Source: Linum tenue
Lineage: Eukaryota > Streptophyta > Magnoliopsida > Malpighiales > Linaceae
Assembly (NCBI GenBank): GCA_946122785.1
Contig: CAMGYJ010000006.1
Location: 45,032,066-45,096,065, forward strand
Direction of reading: 5' to 3'
DNA: 64,000 nucleotides
Part shown: positions 9,797 through 21,700 of the stretch, piece by piece
Layout of the letters: each line of letters opens with the position of its first letter
Numbering within the stretch: the first letter of the stretch is position 1
Program-made: the position numbers and the translations under genes
The notes under the pieces: generated by a model
What the model was told of the DNA's origin: nothing
What the model saw: the letters and a program-made list of their open reading frames with translations, nothing else
Database searches by the model: none

Positions 9797-10885
9797 AGGG
9801 TGTGCCTACGGTGACATGCATGTCACGGTGACTTGTACTTTCCGGTCGACCTCAGTTAGGATTAGGTCGACCTCATATAGAATTCGGTCGACCTCATATA
9901 GGATCCGGTCGACCTCATTTAGAATTCGGTCGACCTCATATAGGATCCGGTCGACCTAATATGTTGTTTCAGTGTAAAAACAGTTCATGGTGCCTACTTT
10001 GGATATTCATATCATACAATTGGCTAGATGGAAATTGAAGACTAATGACTTGTTTTGAAGCTGGAGTGTCCCTCTACATATTGAAGTGATTGAGAGCTCG
10101 ATAGGAAGTCCAGAAGACCATTTTTGAACCTCATCAAAAGGCTATGCCAAAACTGGGAAACTGCCTAGAAATGGCTAAGTCTGGAAACGTGTTTGTGAAG
10201 CCTATTTTTGAGCTCAATTCGAGAAGCATGAATGCGAGTCGAGTCCAGGAGCCTCTACCACGTTAAATTAGGTATGTTTTTATACAAATTCAAGGAATTG
10301 GATGAAAGATTGGATATCTTTAAGGCTTCAAACAAAAGGGTCGAAGTTGCTACGAAGGCTGTTTTTCTGGCAGACTTCGAGCACAAGCAAGCTGCCAGAA
10401 AAACAGCCTTCGTAGCAACTTCGAGCCTTTTGTTTGAAGCCTTAAAGATATTCAATCTTTCATTCAATGTCTTGCCTTTGTATAAAAAAAATACATAATT
10501 TAACGTGGTAAAGGCCCCTGGACTGGACTCGCATCCATGCTTGTCAAATTAAGCTCCAAAGTAGGCTTGACAAACATGTTGCCAGACTTAGCCATTTTCA
10601 GGCAGTTTCCCAGTTTTTGCATAGCCTTTTGGTCAGGTTCAAAAATGGTCTTCTGGACTTTCTATTGAGCTCCCAAGTACTTTAATGTGTAGAGGGACAC
10701 TTCAGCTTCAAAACAAGCCTTTAATCTCCAATTTCCATCTAGCCAATTGTAAGATATGAATCTCCAAAGTAGGCACCATGAAACTGTTTGTACACTGAAA
10801 CAACTGATTAGGTCGACCTGATCCTATATGAGGTCGACCGAAAAGTGCATGTCACCGTGACATGCATGTCACCGTAGCAAAGTCC
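9797..10885. mobile_element. Foldback (long inverted repeat) element, 1,089 bp
   Basis: The element is almost entirely one hairpin. Left arm 9797-10373 and right arm 10392-10885 are inverted copies with roughly 90% identity by eye, around an 18-base loop (10374-10391). Both termini carry the palindrome GTGACATGCATGTCAC followed by GGTCGACC. An exact 8 bp direct repeat, TAAATTTT, flanks it (9789-9796 and 10886-10893), and unit 2 has the corresponding empty site near 27110-27125. An 8 bp duplication suggests a hAT-type mechanism; a 9 bp duplication with one mismatch (Mutator-like) cannot be excluded. Frames of 70-88 codons on both strands are mirror images produced by the symmetry. A transcript would fold into a long duplex and could feed small-RNA production; that is inference. 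Confidence 0.85.
9844..9957 (+). repeat. 21 bp tandem repeat in the foldback left arm
   Basis: GGTCGACCT recurs at 9844, 9865, 9886, 9907, 9928 and 9949, exactly every 21 bases, so there are five full units plus the start of a sixth. The units alternate between GAATTC- and GGATCC-containing forms. The right arm has only two inverted copies of the GGTCGACC core (about 10813-10840). The arms differ by 83 bases, close to four units. Confidence 0.9.
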
Positions 10886-11268
10886 TAAATTTTATGTGTT
10901 GTTTAGTTCAAAAAAATTCCAGAAATGTAACCAAAACATGGACCTTTGTGACGAGTATAATCATTTTTTTTTGTGACAATTCTACACATAATATAATGAT
11001 AAATTGGAAAAATGAGAGTCTCATTTCAAACTTCGTGGCCTGAGAGTGATTCTATGAAGCTCTTTTTAGTCATAATGCCAAATTTGTCTTTATATTATGT
11101 GTAGATTTGTGATAAAAAAAATTACTATATTTGTCATAAAGATCCATGTTTTGGCTACACATATGTATTTTTTCTAAACTGAACCACACATACAATTTAT
11201 TATTTAATGTTTGAATCAATGTTACTTGAGTTTCAATTTCACAATTAATCACTTTCTATAAGAAATAA

Positions 11269-14200
11269 GGTAAAATACGTTTTCTACTTGGTTGAAGAAA
11301 CTCTTTCTACGAGATATATTCAATGTTTTAAGATTTTCTATTCCAAATTTCGTGAAGCGAGAGCGAAAATAGGAAGAGTATTTTTGTCATCATAATTATT
11401 ATATACTTCATATGAAAAATTATAAATATCAAGATTTATATAATGGTCTCTTAAAACAAAAATAATAATCACAACCAATTACACTAAACAAATTTGTTTA
11501 ATCTTCATACATTGTAAACATGCACTAAACGAAGATTTGAAAAGCAGAGGACTTTTCACTGTTAGCTAGCCTATTAAATCTTCTAAAAAGCAAACTTTAA
11601 GACGTGATTTATAATTTTTATAACCCATAAAATGACGGGTAATCTTAAAATTACAACACAAATTTCATTACTTAAAATATTGCATATCAAACTGTAGTAT
11701 TAAATATGCAAAAGCGTTGTAGAATTCTGTAAATTAATATGAATTTTCAGAACCAATACGAAACAATAATATTTTGTGCAAACTATAGGTGACTGGTTTG
11801 CTAAAATTTTAGCATGGTTAACTGCTAAACGTTAAACTCTTGCTAATCGGACATGAATGGAGCCGACAATAATGAGAGGATATCGAGTTTAATGTGATGT
11901 TCATTTCGTCAGTTTTGGATCGGATGCGTTGATCAATTTATAGGACATTAACATATAAAGGAGTTATAATTAACCTCATTATACAATTTTTGCTCTTCAT
12001 AATAATTAATTTGATTTTAATATTTGTGGTGTTTAAAATATTTTATGTATGATTTATAGGTACAATTATTATTTATCACATCAGTAGTAGTTTATTATTT
12101 GAATGCAAAATTAGAGAAGTAATTGGGATATTTCTAGTCTAGGTTTCTCTCGATTTCATGCGGTGGGAAGAAAGAGGAAGGAAAAATCGGAGAGTTGTGA
12201 GATACAAATGTGAGAGAGAGATGGAAGAACAAATGGAAAAACAAAGAGCAAGACAAAGAGAGAGTGAGAGGACACATTTAAAAGAGGAGGAAAATGAGAT
12301 AGTGTGAAATAATTGCCCTTATGCTTTGATTAATGGATATTCTTGGCTCAATTCTGTTGAGTTTTGATTTATTTTAGGACATGACATTATGTTTGATAAA
12401 TTTTTTCTATTTCAATTTAAAATCCAAAATCAATATTATCATCTGGAAGATTTTTTCCCCTTAACACGATTATAGTATTTTATGAGATTTAATGGATATT
12501 TGATAATGTCAATATTTTAGTGATTTTGCGATTAGACCATAAAACTTTACATTATAGGCTAAATAAATAGGTGATATTTAGCAATATGAAACGGTTGAAC
12601 CATATTTAAATTATGACTTTAGTATAAAATACTCTACTACCAACTTTTTCTACAGTTTTACAATCCTTTGGTACAAACAATTCTTTTACACTGGTGAAAA
12701 TAAAATTTGTAAGGCACATTTTGAACTATTTATTGCAAAAAAGAATAAGTCAACTAGGGATAATGAGAACATGCAATCTCATGCAACCCAAAAGACACTT
12801 TGCAACTTCTATCTTTTTAAAATAAATGTATGTTACTCAACCCTCGCTCATTCAACAACTTAATGAGTAACATATATTTCATGTAATATTATTTTCTTAC
12901 TTTTTTATTTAATGAATTATTTCATGAAAAAATTATTTGCTGCATGAAAATTACTACATTGTTGCTATACATGTTTGCAATCTGAGAATAATTTTGAAAG
13001 TCCGTACACAATACATTGTCCAACTAACTATTAGCGACAGTTTAGCCGCATCATGTCGATATATTTCAAATCAAGCAACTTCAGATTCATTGCCAATAGT
13101 ATGGTAAAAAAGAATGCTCTGTATTGGGAAAAACTTAAAGGATATACTAAACTCTATGAGACATTTTCTTTCATCCTAAAGGTTGATTATGTATGTATTA
13201 TGAGAAACAACTCTAATATTCAACTATATGGTTAATTAAGTAATGAATGACAATTAGTTATATTTATTTTTTCCATTCAATAATTATATGTAATGCTTAT
13301 ATTATATTCTTGTTCTCTTTTCATGGAGGTCTAAACACACTAAGGTAGAAAACAATAATTTCATGCAATTCAAATCATCTACTATATACATTATTAATTA
13401 TTAGATAGCATATTCCTCGATAAAATTCTTTCGACCAACCAACGGGTCGGGCCCTGTGCTAGTTTGCTAATAGCAATTGATTATTTGTCGGATCCAAAAC
13501 CAAAGAAAACTTAAAAGCAAATATATGGGTCTAGAGTTCAGATGTCAACAACACTCTAATCCATCCACAAAGCTACTCGCACCCCCTACTTCTCTCTCTC
13601 ATCTCCCCGTCCAATGTCCATCCTACCCCTCTCTCGTCTCTTTAGGTGGATTTGAAACACACCCCAACCGCAAATATTCTCTTCCCTGTAAGCCTTCACC
13701 ATCGACATGCATGCCGTCCTCTATCTATCCATGTATCTACATCCTAGCATCAATTGGGGAAACCACTCAGTAAACAAAAGAAGAAATTGAGGGCAACTTT
13801 GGTTCAATCTTCTTCTTTGGGGGTCCTGTTCTTCGCAACTTTAGTTTCTCTCATGGAAGACAGACGAATATGAAACCAAAGGTTTAATTCAAATCCCTTC
13901 ATTTCCATCCCCGTCCAATATAAGAAAGAAAGATCTCACCGGCTGCCACCCAACATTGCTGGCGGATCTGGATTGTTGGCGATTGGAGTAAAGGAGGTGC
14001 TTAATCTAAGTTTTGTGCATTACAGGTTGAGATGCTTGCCCATGAGCATATATGAAGTAGAGGACAACATGCAGCAGGGGAATCAGATTGGAGGGATTCA
14101 ATTGGACGCTCTCTTCAGTTTAAGAGAAACAATGTCACTACTATTGGCAATTTAGGGAACAAAAGCTCACCCTCAACACTCAAGTTATTCGTTTTTCTGA

Positions 14201-15692
14201 TTGGGGTCTCCCCCAATTTGATCGATGTCGAAGGAAGAAATACAAAATAATTTTACCGGCGGAGAAGAGAAAAGAAAGAGGAAGCATCATTTGGAAAGAA
14301 GCGGGGGTTTCATGGTGGTCTTGATCGGAGGGGAAAAAAAGGAAAGGTTTAGAACAGCGGCGAAATCGACTAAACAAAACAGGGAGGAAGATGATTCCAC
14401 CGCCCATCATCGCCAGCAACCCTCTTCATCTCATTGCTCTCTACATAGACACCGATAGCGACCTAGTCTGAATCCCCTTCGCAATCGCATGCATCTCTAT
14501 AAAGGAAAGACTGAAACCCGATCCCTCGGCGCTGCATCAATTCTCGTTAATCTCTACACCGCTAGCGCTGTCGTCCACTGCAAATCGACTGCCTGCTCCG
14601 CTGCCGATGCCAATCTCCACTCTTTCGACCTCTGTGACTTCGCCAATTGCGCCCGAATTTAAGAGGCGTTATCGACCGTGTCTCTACTATTTGCCGCCCG
14701 TAAATTAAATAAAAATGACATTTTTACTCTTTGTCCATTTTTTATAACACAAACTCCATTCCACCACAACACCAGCGACCACCACTGCCGTCGACAATAA
14801 ACCACCGCCAGATCAACACCGCGTCCAGCACCAAACCATCACAGCCGGCGGGCGGACCGCGTCCGACGCCAACGGGTGGACCATTCCTCGTCGTCCGATT
14901 CCCTGATAATGAGGATTGTGGCCTGAGAAACGAGGAAGAGAAATAGATATAGGTTTTTTATGAAAATTTTGGGACGGAAGTTTATAATTTTGATATGGAA
15001 AGATCGCTCCTTTATTTCTGCCCAAAATCACTCTATCGTTGCTAAACATCACCACTCCTTTAAGAATTAAAAGAATTTATTTAATAATTGACCTATCTAA
15101 TTATGATATTTTTTTATTATTTAAAGGTTTACGAAAAGTGATTAAATTCACCTAATGGACACAAACACGGAAATTAAGAATAATCTAAACTTACCTTAAT
15201 TAAATTAACAATTCCATTGTGATACTAACTAGCAATCAACTAATCCCACTTTTCCCTAATTAACCCACATCCAAACCCACGTCCTAATTTACTTGTTTTT
15301 TTATTTCCCTAATTAACCCACATCCAAACCCACGTCCTAATTAGCCATTACATTCCCTAATCACTAATCTATTGCACAAAACAAGATAATTAATGGAGGA
15401 ATTAGTGGATTGTTTTCTTTATTAATTGACTTAATCACTAATAACTAGTTTACGTCCAAGATAATTATTTTACGTTATTCAACTTATTCTTAATTTCCGT
15501 GATTGTGCCCGTATCCTGCAATTAACTAACCGCTATTAACATACGTAACTACCAGTTTTGTGTCAAAATAGTGGAGGGGATAAATCCCGCAAACAGTTGA
15601 GGGGATAGTTGACCACAAATTATATTAATTAGTGATTATTGAATGTATTCATTGCTAATTTCCATTTTTTTTGTTAGGAGTCAATAAGATAC
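11269..15692. other. AT-rich gene-free region, unit 1
   Basis: No confident gene. Direct repeats of a CAAATTTCGTGGCC..GAGAGTGATT..TTTTTGTCAT type occur at about 9489-9540, 11020-11082 and 11341-11398. A purine-rich block lies at about 12165-12300. Between 13480 and 14950 the base composition becomes more balanced, with several small frames shared with unit 2; none has a recognisable domain. Around 15230-15350 a short segment containing CCCTAATTAACCCACATCC is directly repeated. Confidence 0.55.
14486..14654 (+). pseudogene. Possible decayed coding fragment, unidentified
   Basis: Read from about 14489, the plus strand encodes a stretch including SLGAASILVNLYTASAVVHC and then DLCDFANCARI before a TAA. 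Composition and codon use look more gene-like than the surrounding AT-rich DNA. There is no suitable start codon and no family that I can name. The same segment is present in unit 2 about 16,234 bases downstream. It may be a captured or decayed exon, or simply a chance frame. Confidence 0.25.
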
Positions 15693-15741
15693 TTTTTTTT
15701 TAGAATACAGAGCGCTTAAAGGGCGCCCCAACCTTTATGCA

Positions 15742-18700
15742 TTAAACCAACCGGGGCGTTTGAACCCCAACTCGATCAAAGTACAACCAGTACAGCAACA
15801 TGGTACTCGGAACATAAAAAATGTGCATCCCTACAGCAAGAGAATGTCCAAGAGAGGCTAAATAATCAGCAACGTAGTTTGCCTCACGGTACACATGCTC
15901 AATCTTGACCTGCCAAGGTCTCTCTAGCCAGCGACGAATCTCAGCAACACTCGTGTAATGTGGGTGGTTGGTCGTTGCATATTCAATGAGAGTAATCGCC
16001 GTGTTGGAGTCTGTCTGAAGAATCACCTTCCTAGCCCCTTCTTCCCAAGCAAGCTTCAACCCATGCACAATTCTAGCCAGCTCTGCTCGAGTAATCGAAC
16101 CCCCTCCAAGGTTCCCTGAAAAAGCTTTAATGAAGCCGCCATCGTCTCCCCTCACGATTCCTCCACACGTTGTGCTCTCGTGTGCTTGTATCACTAAGTC
16201 ATCGGTATTCACGCATAGCCAGCCAGTTTGAGGTGGTTTCCAGCCAATGAGTCGATGTTCCCAGAGTCCCCTGGCTCTAAAAATGCGACTTTCTTGTTCG
16301 AACGATGTATGAATCCGATGTTTTAGCTGCTTTGCATCGAACTGAACCTGTGCATAGGTCTTCAGCTCACCTTCGAACAAGAGGTTTTTCCGGTTTTTCC
16401 ACAGCAGCCAGCACGTACCTGCAAACAAAGTAGGATCTACCACATTACTGCGACTAGAAAGGTAGTGTAAAGACCATCGCTTCATGTCAGGCTCGCAAAA
16501 ACTGTCGTCAGGCTCGCTATCCAGGAAGTCCACCCACACCGCTCTAGCAAAAGGGCAGTCTCGAACGACGTGCATGGCTGTCTCGCTTGATCCTCCTCAA
16601 ATTTTACAGCTTCTGTTCTCCGTCAGGTGTCGTCGTTGGCGTTCAGCGTTAGTCAGCAGCTTGCCGTGAACCATCAGCCACAGAAAAGTCTGGACGCGCT
16701 GCATGGTGGGGGTCCGCCAAATTGTGCGCCAGGCTGGATGCCTATTGCTGCTCTCGGCTCCGCTATCGAGCAGATCGTAGGCTGTCTTCAGGGTGAACTC
16801 GCCAGATTGGGAGAACCACCACACTCTCACGTCATCTTCTAGCTCCGCCGGGATCGAATGGAGTTCGACCTGCGAAACAACATGGGCCGGTAAGTACACA
16901 TTTAAAAAATCCCTGTTCCATTCACCATTTAGCACAAAATCAGTGATCGGCATCTGCAAGCACTCCTCCGGTATGTTAGGTGCCGAATCTTTGAGGATCC
17001 GTTCATCTGCCATCCATCGGTCACTCCAAAACCTTGCCACCCTTCCGTTTCTAATATTCCACCTCGAAGCCTCCTGTACAAGGTGTATCACCCTTAATAC
17101 TCCCCGCCACAGGTTGGATAAACGTCTTGTTGTCCTAGCCACCAAGCCCTCCTCGGTTTGACGAAAGTATTTTGATCTTATCACTTTAGCCCACAACTCA
17201 TTTGGGTTTGTTAGCAACCGCCAAGAAATTTTTAACATGTATGCTTCGTTTGTCTTAGTTGCATCTCTAAGCCCCAACCATCCTTCCGCCTTCGGCCTGC
17301 AGAGGGTTTCCCAGTCAACTAGATGAATTCTCCTCCCTTGGCCTGTACTCCCCGAAACAAACGCCCGGATCTTTTTATCTATATAGTCCCGCACACTAAC
17401 CGGAAGAAACACTGTCTGCATAGTATAAGCTGGGAGGGAGGAGAGCACCGAAATTGCTAAAGTGATCCTTCCTGCTAGAGACAACGTGGATGCTTTCCAA
17501 CTTGCAAGCCTCGAGTCTATTTTATTAATCAACTCTGTGTAGGTAGCTTTCGATATCCGATCATGGATAACCGGCACCCCCAGGTACCTGCCCAGGTTGA
17601 GAGTCTCGGGGATCTCAAGGGCTTCACTCATACTGCTGCGAGCTTGAGGCAAAACGTTAGCTGAAAAGAAGACTCGGGACTTCGGTTTGCTGATCTTTTG
17701 GCCTGATGCCCCTCCAAAGAGCTCGAAACAGTCAATAATCACTTGCACCTATTCCAAAGTCGCCTCCCCAAACAAGATAAGATCGTCGGCAAAAAACAAG
17801 TGGGACAAACTCGGCCCAGAGTTAGCAAGCTTTATCGGTTTCCACTATCCATTTGTCACCGAGTCTTCGATCAAGTGCCCAAGCCTCTCCATAGAGAGGG
17901 TGAAGAGATACGGCGATAAAGGGCAGTCCTGCCGGAGACCTCTCGAAGGGTAAAATGGCTCGGTTAGTCCACCATTCCACTGTATCTGCATGGCAGCTGA
18001 CGTGATACACGCCATCGTGAGATCCACGAACTTGGCAGGGGCGCCTGCTGCCTGGGGTGTATCTTTTACAAATTCCCACCTAATCCGGTCATAAGCTTTT
18101 TCCAGATCGATTTTCAACGTCATCCAGCCTTTCCGACCCTTTCTCGCTCGCATAGAGTGAACTACCTCTTGCAAAATGCAGATATTATCGGTTATATGAC
18201 GCCCTGGCACAAAGCTCATTTGTGTTTCATGGACCAAAGATAGCATCAACCCCTTCAGCCTTTCCGCCAAACACTTAGTAATCGCTTTGTAGGCCACATT
18301 GCAGAGGCTAATCGGCCTGAACTGCTCGATAGAAGAAGGTTGGGCCACCTTCGGAATGAGGACCAGGATTGTTGAGTTTACCTCCTTGATTTTGTGCGGC
18401 ATTTGCCAACACTCCTGCGCTAGCTTACCCAATGATTCTCCCACCATGGACCAACATTTCTGAAAGAAGAACGGGTTGAGACCATCCTTGCCTGGAGGCT
18501 TTAAAGTCCCCATTGATCGGATAGCCAACCTCACTTCTTCGAGTGTAAATTCCTTGCTCACTTCCTCCCATTTCTCAGTTGCGATAGGTGGGAAGGCAGC
18601 CTGGATGTACTACATCTCTTCTCCTTCATCGGTATATAACCATTTGAAAAAAGATCTTGCCATCTCTTGTAGCTCGGCCGGGTCATCAACCCATTCACCC

Positions 18701-19826
18701 ATTGCATTCTTGAGGCGAGTTATCCGATTCCGCTTGCGTCGATGGAGGGTACGAGTATGGAAAAATTTGGTGTTCCGATCTCCCGAGATAATCAACTCTA
18801 GACAAGCTTTTTGGAACCAGGTCACCTCCTCCTGTAAGAGTACTAGCTCGAGCTCCTCTCTCACTTGGATAGTTTCCTGGTTATCGCTAACCTCTCCTCC
18901 CCTGCGCTCCAGTCTTTCCAGTTTGTTCAACAATTGATCCTTCTTTCTCTGAATATGTCCAAAGACAGTACGGTTCCAGACCTCCGCATCTCGGGCAAGG
19001 GCTTCAGCCGAGCCAGTGAAACACGCCCCTTTAACCCAGGCATTAGCAAACATTGGCAGAAACCCCTCACGAGTTGTCCAGGCCGCGAGGAAACGGAAAG
19101 GTTTACAACCCCCCGGCTGAACGTGTACTTGAGTAGAGAGCAAGATTGGCCGGTGATCAGATCTGATTCGAGGAAGGTGGCGGATTGTCGATTCTGGGAA
19201 AGTAGTGACCCATGCATTATTCCCCAGGCCTCTGTCTAACCTCTCCCGTAATCCTCGGCGGAACCACGTGTACGCAGGTCCCGTAAAGCCAATATCGACA
19301 AGACCTGTATCATTAACACAGTCTTGAAACTCTCTTATCCATGCTGCATCAAACGTGGAGCCTCCCAATTTCTCCCCGGGGCTGATAGTAGAATTGAAAT
19401 CGCCCATTAGGAGCCATGGGTGGTCTTGGTCCTCTGCCAGCTCACGGATTTCTTCCCACAGTTGTCGCCTTTGGATTGGCACCGGATTACCATAAATTGC
19501 AGACAACACCCACTGCGGACTGCTAGAATTGGGTACCTGCACCTGCAGGTGAAGACATTGAGGGTGGTTGTTAAGTCGTGTCACGAAAAAATCATCTGCG
19601 TTCCACAAAACCCAAAAATACCCCCCGCAAAGCCGTTGGCGTCAACAATATACTTGCTATCATAACCCATATCCCTCACAACTTCATTCACTCGATCCCC
19701 ACTAATGCAAGGCTCCACTATAATCACGATATCCGGACGATGTTTCTGACGATATTCTTTAAAAACTCTCAGAAAACTACGGCTACCCGCACCCCTACAA
19801 TTCCAAGAAAAGATCTTAAAATCCAT
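15742..19826 (-). pseudogene. LINE A copy 1 ORF2 (endonuclease / reverse transcriptase / RNase H), broken
   Basis: Reading starts MDFKIFSWNCRG at 19826 (AP endonuclease N-terminus) with LMGDFN and SDHRP motifs further on. The reverse transcriptase follows, with motif A in IDLEKAYDRIRW, motif B as GLRQDCPLSPYLF (usual RQGDP altered) and the catalytic FADD at about 17790. Then come a zf-RVT segment (WRTIWRTPTMQRVQTFLWL) and an RNase H-like domain (TGWLCVNTDD, RAELARIVHG, LQTDSN, REANYVADYLA). The frame is broken by a frameshift near 19600 and by stops near 18607, 17845, 17749 and 16595. It keeps the 483 bp RT core that copy 2 has lost. Not translatable as one protein. Confidence 0.85.
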
Positions 19827-19858
19827 AAAAAAGATAGGGTAAAGAGCAACTCCCTGAA

Positions 19859-21581
19859 TTAATTCCCAGACGGAGTAGCTCCGTCAACATCACACATTTG
19901 TTCCTCAGTTGGACTCACTCCACCACCCAATGGGCTTGGTGAACTTGGCGAGTCATCTGGAGGCCTCCCCATGACGTGCGCTGACTGCATGCTATTCGGC
20001 TTGACATGCAGGGGGTCAACCGAATTTGAAATTGGCAGTGTGACCTGCATGTGCATGGTGGTATTCATCTCCGTAGTCTTCAGTAGGGGGGTGGTTTGGT
20101 TTCTCTTTTTATGATTTCCCAGAGCCGCTCTATCAATTGAATTGTGCGTCATCTGGGGGTTTTCGCGAGCTTGATCTTTCCCGACCTGCTTCGATGTTTC
20201 TTGCACCTCTGTTGGAGTCCGACTTGTGGCTTTCGCCGGCCCATCGTGTCCTTACTTAGGTATCCCCTTCCTCCGGCTCTGGACCGGAATCTGGTTTTCT
20301 TGAATCACAGCTTGTGGAGACTCCTCTTGATCCTCATTCATTGTCCCTTCGTCATTCTCGGTATGGAGTGCTTGGAATCGTGATCCCGAGGTATTAACTC
20401 AACCGGAGCTCCTTGTTTCGCAGGAGGTGACGGAGCAGCACGTGATGGATTGTGTGCGGCAGGTTTTCCATTACGTGGTTTGCGCTTTGCGATCATCCAC
20501 TCACCGTAAATTTTCTTCGGTTTCGGTGCTTCTTTTTCTTTGGGAGCGACGACCGTCTCATCCTCCATGGGTTCAAGTGGCTTAGAACACTGGCAAGAGC
20601 TGTAGGTTGCATATTTTCCACACTGTAGGCAGATCCGCTCGAGTCCCTCATATTGTACGAAATACTTTTTCCCATGAATCTAAAATTGCGACAGGAGCGG
20701 CTTGGTGAGGTCTACCTGAACACACACCCTAGCATAATCACTTCGAGCACCTGTACGGGTTGCCTGGTCAACCCTGATCGGCTTCGCGATTCGACGTCCA
20801 ATTTTCATAATAGCCTCAGGATGAAAAAGTGTATCGGAATCTCTAGAAGGCGTGCCCAAACAAGATTCGATGAGATTTCGTGTTCATGTGGGTTGAAGTG
20901 TCTATCCCACATATGCACCGTCAAGTAATTCTCTCCCATCATCCAAGGACCCCCTGTTAGTGCACGTTCGTAGTCGATATCACTTGTGAACCGTACTAGA
21001 AAGTAGCCCTTCTTCGTTGACGTCACCTGAATACCACCAGCCTTAGCCCAGATCGAGTTCAAACGTTTGGAGATGGCGGTATATGACGTTGACCGTCCCA
21101 ATACCTTAACTACAAGAGCCTATCTCCACGGGCGATAGTATTGTCGCTCTTCCGCTGCGGAGAACGGAATCGGCGGGCACAACGGGTCGTCTTCTTCATC
21201 TTGTTCAGCTTCACGGCCATACTCTCTCATGGCGGTCGCTACATCCTCCAAATCGGAGTCAGCAACATACCACTCGTCAGTCTTCGCGGAATCGCTAAAC
21301 AAACGGCGCGCTGCTCCCGTTCCATGGCTCCATGCCTAGGCTTTGGGGCTCTGAGTCAGAGGCGACCTCAGATCTTTGGCGCCAGATTCCATGTTTATGT
21401 CGTTAGGGCTCTCAACGGAGATACCATCAACCATGGTCGGCTTAGCTTTTTTCTTTGTTTGTTGTGCTTCCCTGTTACCCTTCGGGTTGGGGGACGAGGA
21501 CTCTGGCAATCTTCTTTGGCCTGAGAGGAGATCAGCAGAGGTGCTTCCCCCTCCAGGCGGCGGTTCCGACGCCGCCGCCAT
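19859..21581 (-). pseudogene. LINE A copy 1 ORF1 (DUF4283-type nucleic-acid binding), broken
   Basis: The start MAAASEPP lies at 21581. A TAG at 21336 is shared with copy 2 and so predates the duplication. A second TAG at 21120, where copy 2 has a serine codon, is private to this copy, as is a one-base loss in an A run near 20825. Downstream pieces resembling the ORF1 C-terminus (EKEAPKPKKIYGEW, then ...DGATPSGN) lie in different frames. ORF1 proteins of plant L1 elements bind the element RNA through a DUF4283 domain and a CCHC-type knuckle; here the domain is fragmented. Confidence 0.75.
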
Positions 21582-21700
21582 GATGGCGAGTGAAAACGCG
21601 TAACCCTGGCAGCTCAAGTTTTCCCTTCCTAATTTCTCGGAGCGAAAACTCTCTCCGCAATCTCCGTTGGAGCGTTCCCAACAAAACTTTCAAAGTAGAA

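Larger units (their letters stand above)
9715..11268. mobile_element. Long-TIR palindromic MITE split by the foldback element
   Basis: Leaving out 9797-10893, the left arm (about 9715 to 11000) and right arm (about 11085 to 11268) are inverted copies: ACTCAAGTAG, TATTCAAACATT, GTGTTGTTTAG, CCAAAACATGGACCTTTGTGAC and CTACACATAATATAA-like words reappear in reverse order on the other strand. The uninterrupted form is in unit 2 at about 27045-27495. Outer borders are approximate because the arms diverge gradually. No coding capacity. Confidence 0.55.
15693..21700 (-). mobile_element. LINE A copy 1 (plant L1 with RNase H), unit 1
   Basis: A non-LTR retrotransposon on the minus strand, ending in a poly(A) tract (nine T on the plus strand at 15693-15701). 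It contains ORF1 remains (21581 to 19859) and ORF2 remains (19826 to 15742). The 5' end is not sharply defined; 21700 is approximate. I could not find a target-site duplication. The same insertion is present in unit 2 as LINE A copy 2, so the two copies come from segmental duplication and not from two insertions. Confidence 0.85.

Noticed and set aside
10232..10498. Frames of 88 (plus) and 70 (minus) codons with near-identical peptides, such as ASNKRVEVATKAVFLA
   Set aside because: The two peptides mirror each other because the foldback is one inverted repeat. No start context or known domain.
13430..13470. GGGTCGGGCCCTGTGCTAGT as another Helitron 3' end
   Set aside because: CTAGT is present but the hairpin is poor and its spacing unlike that of the better candidate at 526-562; no 5' end seen.
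13477..13773. 98-codon plus-strand frame repeated at 29711-30007 as a conserved gene
   Set aside because: Conservation is explained by the recent segmental duplication; the peptide has no domain and low-complexity Ser/Pro composition.
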